Source: Flavobacterium gelidicaeli (GTDB taxonomy: Bacteria > Bacteroidota > Bacteroidia > Flavobacteriales > Flavobacteriaceae). From it: 64,000 bases of DNA. Below the pieces are notes generated by a model. It was not told the DNA's origin. It did not search any database and saw only the letters and a program-made list of their open reading frames with translations. The position numbers and the translations under genes are program-made. The stretch is from contig NZ_JABSNK010000005.1 in NCBI RefSeq assembly GCF_013294005.1, positions 1-64,000 of the forward strand, in the 5' to 3' direction. This document shows positions 26,016 to 33,663 of this stretch, in pieces. Position 1 is the first letter of the stretch. Each line of letters opens with the position of its first letter.

Positions 26016-26729
26016 TTATACAGTTTTGTTTTTTACAACTAATCTAAATCCTTCACCGTGAATATTTAGCACCTCTACATTTTCATCTAACTTAAGATAC
26101 TTTCTTAATTTAGCAATGTAAACATCCATACTTCTTGAGGTAAAGTAATTGTCGTCTCTCCAAATTTTAGTCAATGCTAATTCTCTTGGCATTAAGTCGT
26201 TTTCGTGAAGAATCAACATTTTTAATAATTCATTTTCTTTTGGAGACAATTTAATAGGCTCTTGATCCATAAAAGTCAAGAATCTTAATTTAGAATTCAG
26301 GTGGAATTTACCAATATTGAATTCAAACTGTACTTGCTCTGTTTTAACGTCAGAAGATTTTCTTTGAATAATTGCTTTGATTTTCATCAACAATACTTCA
26401 GAGTCAAAAGGTTTATTCAAGTAATCATCAGCACCTGCTTTGTATCCTTTTAACACATCTTCTTTCATTGATTTAGCCGTTAGGAAAATAATAGGCACTT
26501 CGCTATTTTTCTCTCTAATTTCTTTAGCCAATGTGTATCCATCTTTGTAAGGCATCATTACATCAAGAATACATAAATCGTAAGTATCCTTTTTGAATTT
26601 TTCAAAACCTTCCATTCCGTTTTTAGCTAAAATAACTTCAAAGTCATTAAGCATTAAATAGTCTTTTAATACTGCCCCAAAGTTAAGGTCGTCTTCTACT
26701 AGAAGTATTTTTTTATTTATAGTTTCCAT
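26016..26729 (-). CDS. rprY: OmpR-family response regulator (RprY-like)
   Basis: A 237-residue two-component regulator. The receiver domain (1-125) has acidic residues VEDD (11-14), phosphoacceptor D56 (CILDVMMP) and the conserved LTAK lysine. The winged-helix DNA-binding domain (about 135-232) includes LSPKENELLKMLI and RSMDVYIAKLRKYL. Its gene begins 5 bp after the histidine kinase gene, so the two are a cognate pair. The RprX/RprY name is from Bacteroides and is used for orthologue-like pairs throughout Bacteroidota; the regulon here is unknown. Confidence 0.92.
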   Translation of the reverse strand: METINKKILLVEDDLNFGAVLKDYLMLNDFEVILAKNGMEGFEKFKKDTYDLCILDVMMPYKDGYTLAKEIREKNSEVPIIFLTAKSMKEDVLKGYKAGADDYLNKPFDSEVLLMKIKAIIQRKSSDVKTEQVQFEFNIGKFHLNSKLRFLTFMDQEPIKLSPKENELLKMLILHENDLMPRELALTKIWRDDNYFTSRSMDVYIAKLRKYLKLDENVEVLNIHGEGFRLVVKNKTV

Positions 26730-26734
26730 ATTTC

Positions 26735-28318
26735 TTAATTTATTAGTGGTATTTTTATTATGAATGTGCTTCCTTTTCCTTTTTCGCTTTCTACGTAAAC
26801 TTGACCATTGTGGTCTTCTACAATTCTCTTTACATAAGCTAATCCTAAACCGTGCCCTTTTACATTGTGAATGTCACCAGTGTGTTCTCTATAGAATTTT
26901 TCAAACACTCTTTTTTGAGCTATTTTACTCATTCCTAACCCATTATCCTTAACTTTTATAAGAATCATGTCTTTTATATTTTCTGTAAAAACTTCAATAT
27001 GTGGCACATCTGGCGAATATTTAATTGCATTTTCAAGAACATTAACCAGTACATTTGTAAAATGTACTTCATTGATTAAAACCGTTGTTCTAGCTGCATT
27101 GAAGTGGCTTACTATTTCTCCTCCTCTATCTTCAAGAATTAAATTAACGTGCTCTATTGCATCATTAATCACTTCTACAACATCACTCGATTCTTTTTCA
27201 ATATCTAATTCTTTTTTCTCTAGTTTTGAAATTCGCAATACATTTTCTACTTGAGCATGCATGCGTTTATTTTCATCCCGAATCATTTGCAAATACTTCA
27301 TTACCTTCTCTCGGTCATCAATTATTTTTGGGTTTTTTATAGCATCTAGAGCAAGATTTATTGTTGCAATAGGTGTTTTAAACTCATGTGTCATGTTATT
27401 AATAAAATCTGTTTTGATTTCAGAAATTTGACGCTGACGTATTAATTGATTCAATGCACTCGAATAAGCAATGAGGATAATTAATGTGAAAATAATTGAA
27501 AGAACGCTTAAACTTATTAACTCTGACAATAAGAATTTCTTCTTATGCGGAAAACTAACCAATAACTTGTATTTTTCGTTCCCTTCATTATCAGTATACA
27601 CTGGAGTAGAATAGGTTGTCTCTTTATCATATTTAAAATCGGCTGACTTAATTGCAGTGGCGATACCATTACTATAAATTCCGAATTCAAATTTTGTCTT
27701 AACACCAAATTGTTCTAACTCCTTTTTTATTAATTTCTCTAGTGTAACTTTAGAAACTCTTTCATCTAGCGGCATTGCAGCTGCAATATCTTTGTATGAA
27801 ATTTCAAACTGTACTTTGTCTAATACATCCAGATTACCTGATTTTTCAATAGTAACGTCAGGAAGTAAATTCTGCTGTAAATTAGATTTATCAACTCCGT
27901 TATTATTATAAACTTCAGTTACTCTTTTAGAACTAAAATTTTTAAATTTCTCATTACTGAACTTTTTATTGAACAGTGAGGCAGAGATATCAAAATCTTC
28001 GGATATAATACTATTAGAATAAACAATTGTCTTGTTTGTCTTTGTATTTCTTTGAACGTAATAAAATTCAGTCAGGTCCTCTTTTTTAGGAATTTTACCC
28101 GTACTGTCCTTAATTCGATTGTATCTATCGTAAAATGTATAAGCTTCTTGTTTTTGCAATTTATCAGCAACGTTACCAATAACTTGCGTTACATGAAATT
28201 TAAATTGTTCATCATTATTCTTGAACGAATTATTAAACCAATATACTTGTACAAGTATTATCCCAATTAAGGATAAACTCATCAATAAAACCAGTAACCT
28301 AAAAAAAAGTTTATTCAT
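26735..28318 (-). CDS. rprX: Membrane sensor histidine kinase (RprX-like)
   Basis: A 527-residue kinase with TM1 at about 7-27, an extracytoplasmic sensor of about 230 residues with no recognised named fold, and TM2 at about 262-285. HisKA follows with phosphoacceptor H311 (MTHEFKTPIATINLALDAI), then HATPase_c with N box ENAIKYSP, G1 DNGLGM and G2 GHGLGLAYV. It phosphorylates the response regulator encoded 5 bp downstream. The gene lies 59 bp after coaE in the same orientation, so readthrough from the glycosyltransferase-coaE genes is possible. Confidence 0.93.
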   Translation of the reverse strand: MNKLFFRLLVLLMSLSLIGIILVQVYWFNNSFKNNDEQFKFHVTQVIGNVADKLQKQEAYTFYDRYNRIKDSTGKIPKKEDLTEFYYVQRNTKTNKTIVYSNSIISEDFDISASLFNKKFSNEKFKNFSSKRVTEVYNNNGVDKSNLQQNLLPDVTIEKSGNLDVLDKVQFEISYKDIAAAMPLDERVSKVTLEKLIKKELEQFGVKTKFEFGIYSNGIATAIKSADFKYDKETTYSTPVYTDNEGNEKYKLLVSFPHKKKFLLSELISLSVLSIIFTLIILIAYSSALNQLIRQRQISEIKTDFINNMTHEFKTPIATINLALDAIKNPKIIDDREKVMKYLQMIRDENKRMHAQVENVLRISKLEKKELDIEKESSDVVEVINDAIEHVNLILEDRGGEIVSHFNAARTTVLINEVHFTNVLVNVLENAIKYSPDVPHIEVFTENIKDMILIKVKDNGLGMSKIAQKRVFEKFYREHTGDIHNVKGHGLGLAYVKRIVEDHNGQVYVESEKGKGSTFIIKIPLIN

Positions 28319-28377
28319 CAGAACAAAATTAACATTTTAACAGTATGAATGATAATCTATTAACCAAACATTAACAT

Positions 28378-28974
28378 CTAGTTGCTGTTTTGTTTAATCA
28401 ATAAAATTTTATGAATTTCTTCGACTTTTAACATTGCCGACTCCAGATCTACATTTTCTATAACAAAATCACTTTTTGCGACACGCATTTCGTCCGTCCA
28501 TTGCGAATTAATGCGTTTTAACACTAATTCCCTATTAGAATTATCTCGATCAATAACACGCTGAATTCTAGACTCTAAAGGTGCTGTAACACAAATAATT
28601 TGATCACAGTTTTTATAATTTCCACTTTCAAACAATATAGCCGCTTCATAAATTATATAGGGCTGATTATGATGTAACAAAAGCCATTCGTCAAAATGTT
28701 CTCTAACAGCAGGATGAACTATTGCGTTCAACTGCTGTAATTTATCTGGATCATTAAACACAATGTCGGCTAACATTTGTCGGTTAAGGGTATTATTTTC
28801 AAAAATGTGTCCTCCAAAAGCCTTTTTTAGTGCTTTTATTAAGATTTCTGACTGCATAACTGTCCTAGCTTCATCATCGGCAATGTAAATAGGAACACCT
28901 AACGACAAAAAATATTTTGCAATTGTTGTCTTACCACTACCAATTCCTCCTGTTAGTCCAATAATTTTTGTCAT
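28378..28974 (-). CDS. coaE: Dephospho-CoA kinase CoaE
   Basis: A 198-residue kinase catalysing the last step of coenzyme A synthesis, ATP-dependent phosphorylation of dephospho-CoA. The P-loop is GLTGGIGSGKTT near the N-terminus, with IYIADDEAR, HPAVREHFDEW and the lid segment RIQRVIDRDNSNRE further on. Length is typical. It starts one base after the glycosyltransferase stop, so translation is probably coupled. The other CoA pathway gene here, coaBC, lies 7 kb away in a separate operon. Confidence 0.95.
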   Translation of the reverse strand: MTKIIGLTGGIGSGKTTIAKYFLSLGVPIYIADDEARTVMQSEILIKALKKAFGGHIFENNTLNRQMLADIVFNDPDKLQQLNAIVHPAVREHFDEWLLLHHNQPYIIYEAAILFESGNYKNCDQIICVTAPLESRIQRVIDRDNSNRELVLKRINSQWTDEMRVAKSDFVIENVDLESAMLKVEEIHKILLIKQNSN

Positions 28975-28975
28975 A

Positions 28976-29974
28976 CTATAATTTAAAAAATAATTCAGGA
29001 AAAGCTTCTTGTGGCTTTTGCTTTAAAAGGATCACTTTACCATACGATTCTATAAAACCGGTACCGTAACCAAAAAACTGTTTCCACACAGCAACTACTG
29101 ATAAATAACCAATCTTGACACTTTTATTTTGAAAACTAGCAGTAAGGAAGATAATTATAAAATAGATGAAATACAATTTCAATAAAATGTCATAGGTGAA
29201 AACCAATAATAAAACCGCTAATCCAAATCCAAGTATAAATACCGATGGAAAGAAAAATGTCAATTTATTGTATTTAGGATACCAACTATTTAATATTGGT
29301 CTTGCTTTACCAAATTTATTTACTTGCACTGAGAACTTTCCCCAATCTATCCTTCTCTTATGATATACATACGCATTCAGGAAGAGTTTGGTTTCAAAAC
29401 CAAGATTCCATAAACGTATGGATAAGTCTGGGTCCTCTCCAGGATGAATATTTCCAAATCCATTTGAGGCTTCAAAAGCTTTTCTTGAAATCCCCATATT
29501 GAAACTTCTGGGTTGGAATTTATCAATTTTTTCAGATCCACCGCGAATTCCGCCCGTAGTTAAAAAGGAGGTCATCGCAAAATTAATTGCTTTTTGAATA
29601 TCCGAAAAACTATCCAAAGCTTTATCAGGACCACCAAAACAGTCTACATAATTATTCGCCAAGGCTTTATCCACTTCTGATAAATACTGTTGCGGAATAA
29701 TGCAATCCGAATCAAAAATGATAAAATAGTCTCCTTTTGCTTTTCGCATTCCGTAATTTCGTGAATCACCAGGACCTGAATTTTCTTTAAAATAATAAGA
29801 AATAGACAAGCGATCTGTATATTTTTGAACAATATCTTCGCAACGTATTGAGGAACCGTCTTCAACAAGTACAACTTCAAAAGCGGCTTTATAATCAGTT
29901 TGCACTAAACTTTGTAAAAGCTCATCAACTTCATCTGGTCGATTATAAACAGGAATAATCAAAGAAAACAACAT
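28976..29974 (-). CDS. Family 2 glycosyltransferase with C-terminal membrane helices
   Basis: A 332-residue GT2 enzyme. The N-terminal GT-A domain shows SLIIPVYNRPDEVDELLQSL, VVLVEDGSS, RNYGMRKAKGDYFIIFDSDC (the DxD-type metal site) and GEDPDLSIRLWNLGF. Two hydrophobic helices at about 240-285 anchor it to the inner membrane. The sugar donor and acceptor are unknown; likely roles are envelope polysaccharide or glycolipid assembly. A candidate -7 element, TATCTTTG on the minus strand (30021-30028), lies about 47 bp before the start. Confidence 0.9.
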   Translation of the reverse strand: MLFSLIIPVYNRPDEVDELLQSLVQTDYKAAFEVVLVEDGSSIRCEDIVQKYTDRLSISYYFKENSGPGDSRNYGMRKAKGDYFIIFDSDCIIPQQYLSEVDKALANNYVDCFGGPDKALDSFSDIQKAINFAMTSFLTTGGIRGGSEKIDKFQPRSFNMGISRKAFEASNGFGNIHPGEDPDLSIRLWNLGFETKLFLNAYVYHKRRIDWGKFSVQVNKFGKARPILNSWYPKYNKLTFFFPSVFILGFGLAVLLLVFTYDILLKLYFIYFIIIFLTASFQNKSVKIGYLSVVAVWKQFFGYGTGFIESYGKVILLKQKPQEAFPELFFKL

Positions 29975-30020
29975 AAATACTATGTGGTATTAGTTAAAAT
30001 AAAAGGGATAAATAAGGGCG

Positions 30021-30028
30021 CAAAGATA
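30021..30028 (-). promoter_or_regulatory. Candidate -7 element for the glycosyltransferase-coaE unit
   Basis: Minus-strand TATCTTTG matches TAnnTTTG, about 47 bp upstream of the start codon. The nearest TTG upstream is 16 bp away, slightly short of the usual spacing. Confidence 0.45.
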
Positions 30029-30049
30029 TACTTTTTAACAATATCAATA

Positions 30050-30080
30050 AAAAAACCACCACTAATATAGTGATGGTTTT
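30050..30080 (-). terminator. Terminator of fabI
   Basis: Minus-strand AAACCATCACTA pairs with TAGTGGTGGTTT (one T-G pair) around TAT, followed by a T run; plus coordinates 30053-30079. It lies just after the fabI stop. Confidence 0.82.
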
Positions 30081-30107
30081 ACTAAACATTATATATAATT
30101 TTCATTA

Positions 30108-30914
30108 CTACTCAAACATTTCCATGACATGTTGACTAACGCCTACATTAGAAAATCCGCCATCATGTAATAAGTTTTGCAACGTAACCATTCTAGTCAA
30201 ATCAGAGAACATTGAAACGGTGTAATTAGCACAATCTAGCGCCGAAGCATTTCCTAATGGAGCCATTTTATCAGCAAAAGACAAGAATCCATCAAAACCT
30301 TTCACTCCCTGTCCTGCTCTTGTAGGCGTAGGAGATTGTGAAATTGTATTGACACGTACTTTTTTATCTCTACCAAAAAAGTAACCAAAACTACGAGCAA
30401 CCGATTCTAAAAAAGCTTTATTATCAGCCATGTCGTTATAGTCTGGAAAAACTCGTTGTGCCGCCATATAGGACAAAGCAACAATACTTCCCCATTCATT
30501 CATGGCGTCTTTTTTATACAAAACCTGCATTACTTTATGAAAAGAAACCGCAGAGACATTCCACCCTTTTTCAGTAAAATCATAATTTTGATTCGTATAG
30601 TGATTCCCCTTACGAACATTCACTGACATCCCGATAGAGTGCAAAATAAAATCAATTTTACCCCCAAGAATATCCACCGCTTGATCTACTAAATTCTCTA
30701 AATCAGCAACTGATGTTGCATCAGCATCAATAATTTGGGAACCTGTCTTTAAAGCCAATGCGTCGATATTACCTAACCTTCTTGCAGCAGCTGCATTTGT
30801 CAAAACAAACACACCGCCTTCTTCATGAACACGTTCGGCGGTTTTCCAAGCAATTGAGTTTTCGTCCAAGGCACCAAAAATGATTCCTCTTTTTCCTTTT
30901 AATAAATTATACAT
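30108..30914 (-). CDS. fabI: Enoyl-[acyl-carrier-protein] reductase FabI
   Basis: A 268-residue NADH-dependent short-chain reductase that completes each fatty-acid elongation cycle. The nucleotide site is GIIFGALDENSIAW, the triclosan-binding region is LHSIGMSVNV (93-100), and the catalytic residues are Y149, Y159 and K166 in SYMAAQRVFPDYNDMADNKA, matching the Y-x6-K spacing of FabI. The C-terminal substrate loop is TRAGQGVKGFDGFL. Single gene with its own promoter (30939-30969) and terminator. A second, unrelated enoyl reductase (FabV) is encoded 1.5 kb away. Confidence 0.95.
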   Translation of the reverse strand: MYNLLKGKRGIIFGALDENSIAWKTAERVHEEGGVFVLTNAAAARRLGNIDALALKTGSQIIDADATSVADLENLVDQAVDILGGKIDFILHSIGMSVNVRKGNHYTNQNYDFTEKGWNVSAVSFHKVMQVLYKKDAMNEWGSIVALSYMAAQRVFPDYNDMADNKAFLESVARSFGYFFGRDKKVRVNTISQSPTPTRAGQGVKGFDGFLSFADKMAPLGNASALDCANYTVSMFSDLTRMVTLQNLLHDGGFSNVGVSQHVMEMFE

Positions 30915-30938
30915 AGTTCACTATTTTATAAAAACATC

Positions 30939-30969
30939 CAAAAGTACACAATCCATTATTGGCTTGCAA
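30939..30969 (-). promoter_or_regulatory. fabI promoter
   Basis: On the minus strand TTG (30969-30967), a 20-bp spacer and TACTTTTG (30946-30939) match the Bacteroidota -33/-7 consensus. The start codon at 30914 gives a leader of about 18 nt. Confidence 0.7.
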
Positions 30970-31020
30970 ACAGCTTTCCTTTTTTGCTATTAGGACCACA
31001 ATAGTTATAGTTTGCAGAAA

Positions 31021-31117
31021 CAGTCGTCCCGCCATTCGCTATATTTCCAATTAACAAAAACTACGGCACAAAAGCCTTGTTTTTCTAAATTGCAAGATGC
31101 CACTACTGTCGGGGGTA
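31021..31117 (-). repeat. Stem-loop repeat, same superfamily as TAGCCC...AGCTCC
   Basis: On the minus strand it begins CCCCGACAGTAGTGGCATC, contains an imperfect inner hairpin around a GTGCCG region, and ends ATATAGCGAATGGCGGGAC. The arms align with the copies at 32193-32265 and 53550-53615. Confidence 0.55.
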
Positions 31118-31160
31118 GTTGACAAATTCTAATTATTTATTAATTTACAAAGAGTAGCTG

Positions 31161-31700
31161 CTAATTAATAAATTGATTAAGATGTCCTTTTATAAAATAC
31201 AACCTACTTTTAGTCAAATCGCTAATACGACCAGCCATAATATTACTCTGAATTGTTCCTCCTCCTGAATATTCTGTTTTTGTGATAATACCAATTAACT
31301 CGTCTTCACTGTCCCTGAATTTTATCCAATTTCTTTGAGAAATTTTTAATTTCTCTTGATCTTTAGGCTGTAATTTTTTCATCAAAATAGCGTAATACTT
31401 ATTTAGCAACTTATCGTAATCCTTATTAAGATCCACTATCGCTGAAGTCATTCCTGCAGTAGAGTAATCAACTTCTACTTTTTTATCTGCCAATTTTTCA
31501 GCACGGTAAATATCTGTTTCAAATTCGTTGTCTAATGAAAAATCAGCACCTGCATTTCTTTTAATTAATGAATCTTTAAATTTAAGGGCTTGTTTATCAA
31601 CTTGGGCTTCAATTTCGGCAAGTTTAGCGGGAGTAAGTCCATCTTGCGCATTGACAAAAGTTGCTGATAATAATAAAAATAATAGCAATCTAGATTTCAT
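31161..31700 (-). CDS. DUF1311 / LprI-like lysozyme-inhibitor family protein, exported
   Basis: A 179-residue protein with a signal peptide (1-18, ending FVNAQ). The C-terminal part fits DUF1311: DLNKDYDKLLNKYYAILMKKL, then QKLKISQRNWIKFRDSEDELI, the usual QRAWIxFRD signature. The mycobacterial LprI protein of this family inhibits lysozyme; most others are uncharacterised. The usual C-terminal cysteine pairs are absent, so the fold may lack the disulfides of LprI. It lies between the fabI and fabV genes on the same strand but at distances that suggest separate transcription. Confidence 0.75.
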   Translation of the reverse strand: MKSRLLLFLLLSATFVNAQDGLTPAKLAEIEAQVDKQALKFKDSLIKRNAGADFSLDNEFETDIYRAEKLADKKVEVDYSTAGMTSAIVDLNKDYDKLLNKYYAILMKKLQPKDQEKLKISQRNWIKFRDSEDELIGIITKTEYSGGGTIQSNIMAGRISDLTKSRLYFIKGHLNQFIN

Positions 31701-31831
31701 AAGTATCTTTTAGAGGTGATTTTATAATTTATAGAGCAAAAGCAATTTTTTAATCGAAGTGAATTAAGCTTTATGCTAACAATGAAACTAAAGTAGTAAA
31801 ATGATCTAAAACAGATACCTAAAATTATATT

Positions 31832-31870
31832 AAAAAAAACAGAAATTACCTTTTACAAGTTACTTCTGTT
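31832..31870 (-). terminator. Terminator of the 34-residue membrane peptide gene
   Basis: Minus-strand AACAGAAGTAAC pairs with GGTAATTTCTGTT with two mismatches, and a run of T residues follows (plus 31838-31870). It lies about 70 bp after the small ORF. Confidence 0.65.
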
Positions 31871-31940
31871 CAAATAATTTATTTATCAACGTACTTTGTA
31901 ATCACTTGAGAAAAACAATTACGCAAAATAATTCTTCTTA

Positions 31941-32045
31941 TTATTTCAAATAAAGATTAATTCCAATTACAATACCAGCCCAAAATCCTAATCCAAGTGA
32001 AATTAAAAATAAGTTAACTACTTTTTTAGTATTTATATTTTCCAT
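31941..32045 (-). CDS. 34-residue single-helix membrane peptide
   Basis: The reading frame starts MENINTKKVVNLF and continues LISLGLGFWAGIVIGI, then NLYLK and two stop codons in tandem. A short positively charged N-terminus is followed by one hydrophobic helix of about 19 residues (11-29) with Gly spacing typical of helix packing. The ATG is preceded by an A-rich leader (A13 run at 32057-32069, seen as T on the plus strand) usual for this group, and a terminator follows. No family is recognised. Small ORFs occur by chance, but composition, double stop and terminator favour a real gene. Confidence 0.55.
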   Translation of the reverse strand: MENINTKKVVNLFLISLGLGFWAGIVIGINLYLK

Positions 32046-32192
32046 AATTCTATAGTTTTTTTTTTTTAAATAATATACATTTAGCAATAGCATTTTTCAG
32101 TACTCAATACATAAAATCTATAGATGTGAAGTTAGATAAAATTACCTAAAAACAAAATCCTAAAACATTATTAATTCACAAATCTCCGTTTT

Positions 32193-32265
32193 TAGCCGTG
32201 ACAGCAGTGTTATCCTTGTGGCGGTGGCACTTATGCCGCCACAAGATATAACGAATGGCGCGATA
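32193..32265 (+). repeat. Stem-loop repeat with a perfect GC-rich stem
   Basis: The left arm TAGCCGTGACAGCAGTGTTATC leads into CTTGTGGCGG (32215-32224), which pairs perfectly with CCGCCACAAG (32236-32245). The right arm is ATATAACGAATGGCGCGAT. Same superfamily as the copy at 31021-31117. The GC content is well above the surrounding sequence. Confidence 0.65.
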
Positions 32266-32298
32266 TTGCTTATTGAATTACTTATTGTTGATGCTCCT

Positions 32299-32345
32299 AA
32301 AAAAAAAACCTTACTTTAATTGGTTTGAACCGCATAAAATAAGGT
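32299..32345 (-). terminator. Terminator of fabV
   Basis: Minus-strand ACCTTA (32345-32340) pairs with TAAGGT (32313-32308), enclosing an inner GGTT-CAA-ACC element, and is followed by about ten T residues. Confidence 0.7.
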
Positions 32346-32369
32346 GTTTATATGAATGAAAAAATGGTA

Positions 32370-33560
32370 TTACTTAATACTTTCTACTGCTACCATTTCG
32401 TTTGCATCTGCTTTGTAATCTACTCCTTCAAATCCAAACCCGAATAAGTTATGAAAATCACTTCTGTACCCTTCTAAATCTCCTAATTCGGCTAAATTTT
32501 CAGTTGTAGCTTCTTGCCATAATTTGGCTATTTTTTCTTGAACATCTGGACGCATTTCCCAGTCGTCAATACGAATCCTACCTTTTTCATCTGTAGCAAT
32601 TTCTTTTCCAGAGTACAATCTATCTGCGTATAAACGTTGAATTTGCTCGATACATCCCTCGTGAATTCCTTCTTCTTTCATTATTTTGTACAATAAAGAA
32701 ATATACAACGGAATAACTGGAATCGCAGAACTTGCTTGAGTTACTAATGCTTTATTTACAGATACGTATGCTTTACCATTAATATCCGCAAGGCTATCAG
32801 TGATTGTAAAAGCGGTAGCTTCCAGGTCGTCTTTTGCACGACCAATAGTTCCTTTTCTATAAACAGCCTCAGTCAATGATGGCCCAATATAAGAGTAAGC
32901 AACTGTTGTAGCACCTGGTGCTAGTAAATTTTCTGCTTTTAAAGCATCGATCCACATAGCCCAGTCTTCACCTCCCATTACCTTAACCGTATTTTCAATA
33001 TCATCACCTGCAGCAGGCTCTATAGATATTTCAGACACTTTTCCAGAATGGAAATCAACTGTTTTATTTGTAAATTTATCTCCAATAGGTTTTAAAACCG
33101 AACGGTGTAAAACTCCTGTTTTTGGGTCTAAACGCACTGGCGAAGCCAAGCTATAAACAATCAAATCCACTTGTCCTAAGTCGGCTTTAATTAAATCTAA
33201 GGTTTGTTTTTTTACTTCATCAGAAAAAGCATCTCCGTTAACACTCTTAGCATACAAACCTGCTTTGTGCGCTTCTTTTTCAAAAGCAGCAGAGTTGTAC
33301 CAACCTGGAGAAGCAGTTCTTCCTTCAGTAGGTGGTTTTTCAAAAAACACTCCAATAGTTGCAGCATTTGATCCAAAAGCACTTGAAATTCTTGAAGCCA
33401 AACCAAAACCTGTAGAAGCACCTATAACTAGTACTTTTTTTGCTCCGTTTATTGCTCCTTTTGATTTAATGTATTCAATTTGATTTTTTACATTTTGTTC
33501 GCATCCATCAGGGTGGGCTGTCAAACAAATAAATCCTCTCATTCTAGGTTCTATAATCAT
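32370..33560 (-). CDS. fabV: FabV-type trans-2-enoyl-ACP/CoA reductase
   Basis: A 396-residue NADH-dependent enoyl reductase of the FabV family. The nucleotide fold is KVLVIGASTGFGLASRI (42-58), and the catalytic pair is Y234 and K243 in YRKGTIGRAK, the diagnostic Y-x8-K spacing that separates FabV from FabI (Y-x6-K). The start MIIEPRMRGFICLTAHPDGC and end FGFGFEGVDYKADANE are family-typical. FabV enzymes from other bacteria are triclosan-resistant. Monocistronic with its own promoter and terminator; the -33 element lies in the 3' end of recN. Confidence 0.95.
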   Translation of the reverse strand: MIIEPRMRGFICLTAHPDGCEQNVKNQIEYIKSKGAINGAKKVLVIGASTGFGLASRISSAFGSNAATIGVFFEKPPTEGRTASPGWYNSAAFEKEAHKAGLYAKSVNGDAFSDEVKKQTLDLIKADLGQVDLIVYSLASPVRLDPKTGVLHRSVLKPIGDKFTNKTVDFHSGKVSEISIEPAAGDDIENTVKVMGGEDWAMWIDALKAENLLAPGATTVAYSYIGPSLTEAVYRKGTIGRAKDDLEATAFTITDSLADINGKAYVSVNKALVTQASSAIPVIPLYISLLYKIMKEEGIHEGCIEQIQRLYADRLYSGKEIATDEKGRIRIDDWEMRPDVQEKIAKLWQEATTENLAELGDLEGYRSDFHNLFGFGFEGVDYKADANEMVAVESIK

Positions 33561-33634
33561 TTTGTATATTTTATTCGGTGAATTTTTATTTTATGTGGTA
33601 TTTAATGTAATCAATTTAGATTATTTGTTAAGAA

Positions 33635-33663
33635 CAAATATAATCAAAATTCTAGTTCAGCAA
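33635..33663 (-). promoter_or_regulatory. fabV promoter
   Basis: On the minus strand TTG (33663-33661), an 18-bp spacer and TATATTTG (33642-33635) fit the -33/-7 consensus. The leader would be about 68 nt. The -33 box lies within the last codons of recN. Confidence 0.7.

Larger units (their letters stand above)
31701..32369. other. Intergenic region holding a small gene, a repeat and terminators
   Basis: This 669-bp stretch between the DUF1311 gene and fabV contains a terminator (31832-31870), the 34-codon gene (31941-32045), the stem-loop repeat at 32193-32265 and the fabV terminator (32299-32345). The remaining sequence is AT-rich without recognisable content. Confidence 0.6.

Noticed and set aside
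30108..33560. Biosynthetic gene cluster around FabI, FabV and the thioesterase
   Set aside because: No ketosynthase, ACP or tailoring genes are nearby; the genes are on separate transcripts.
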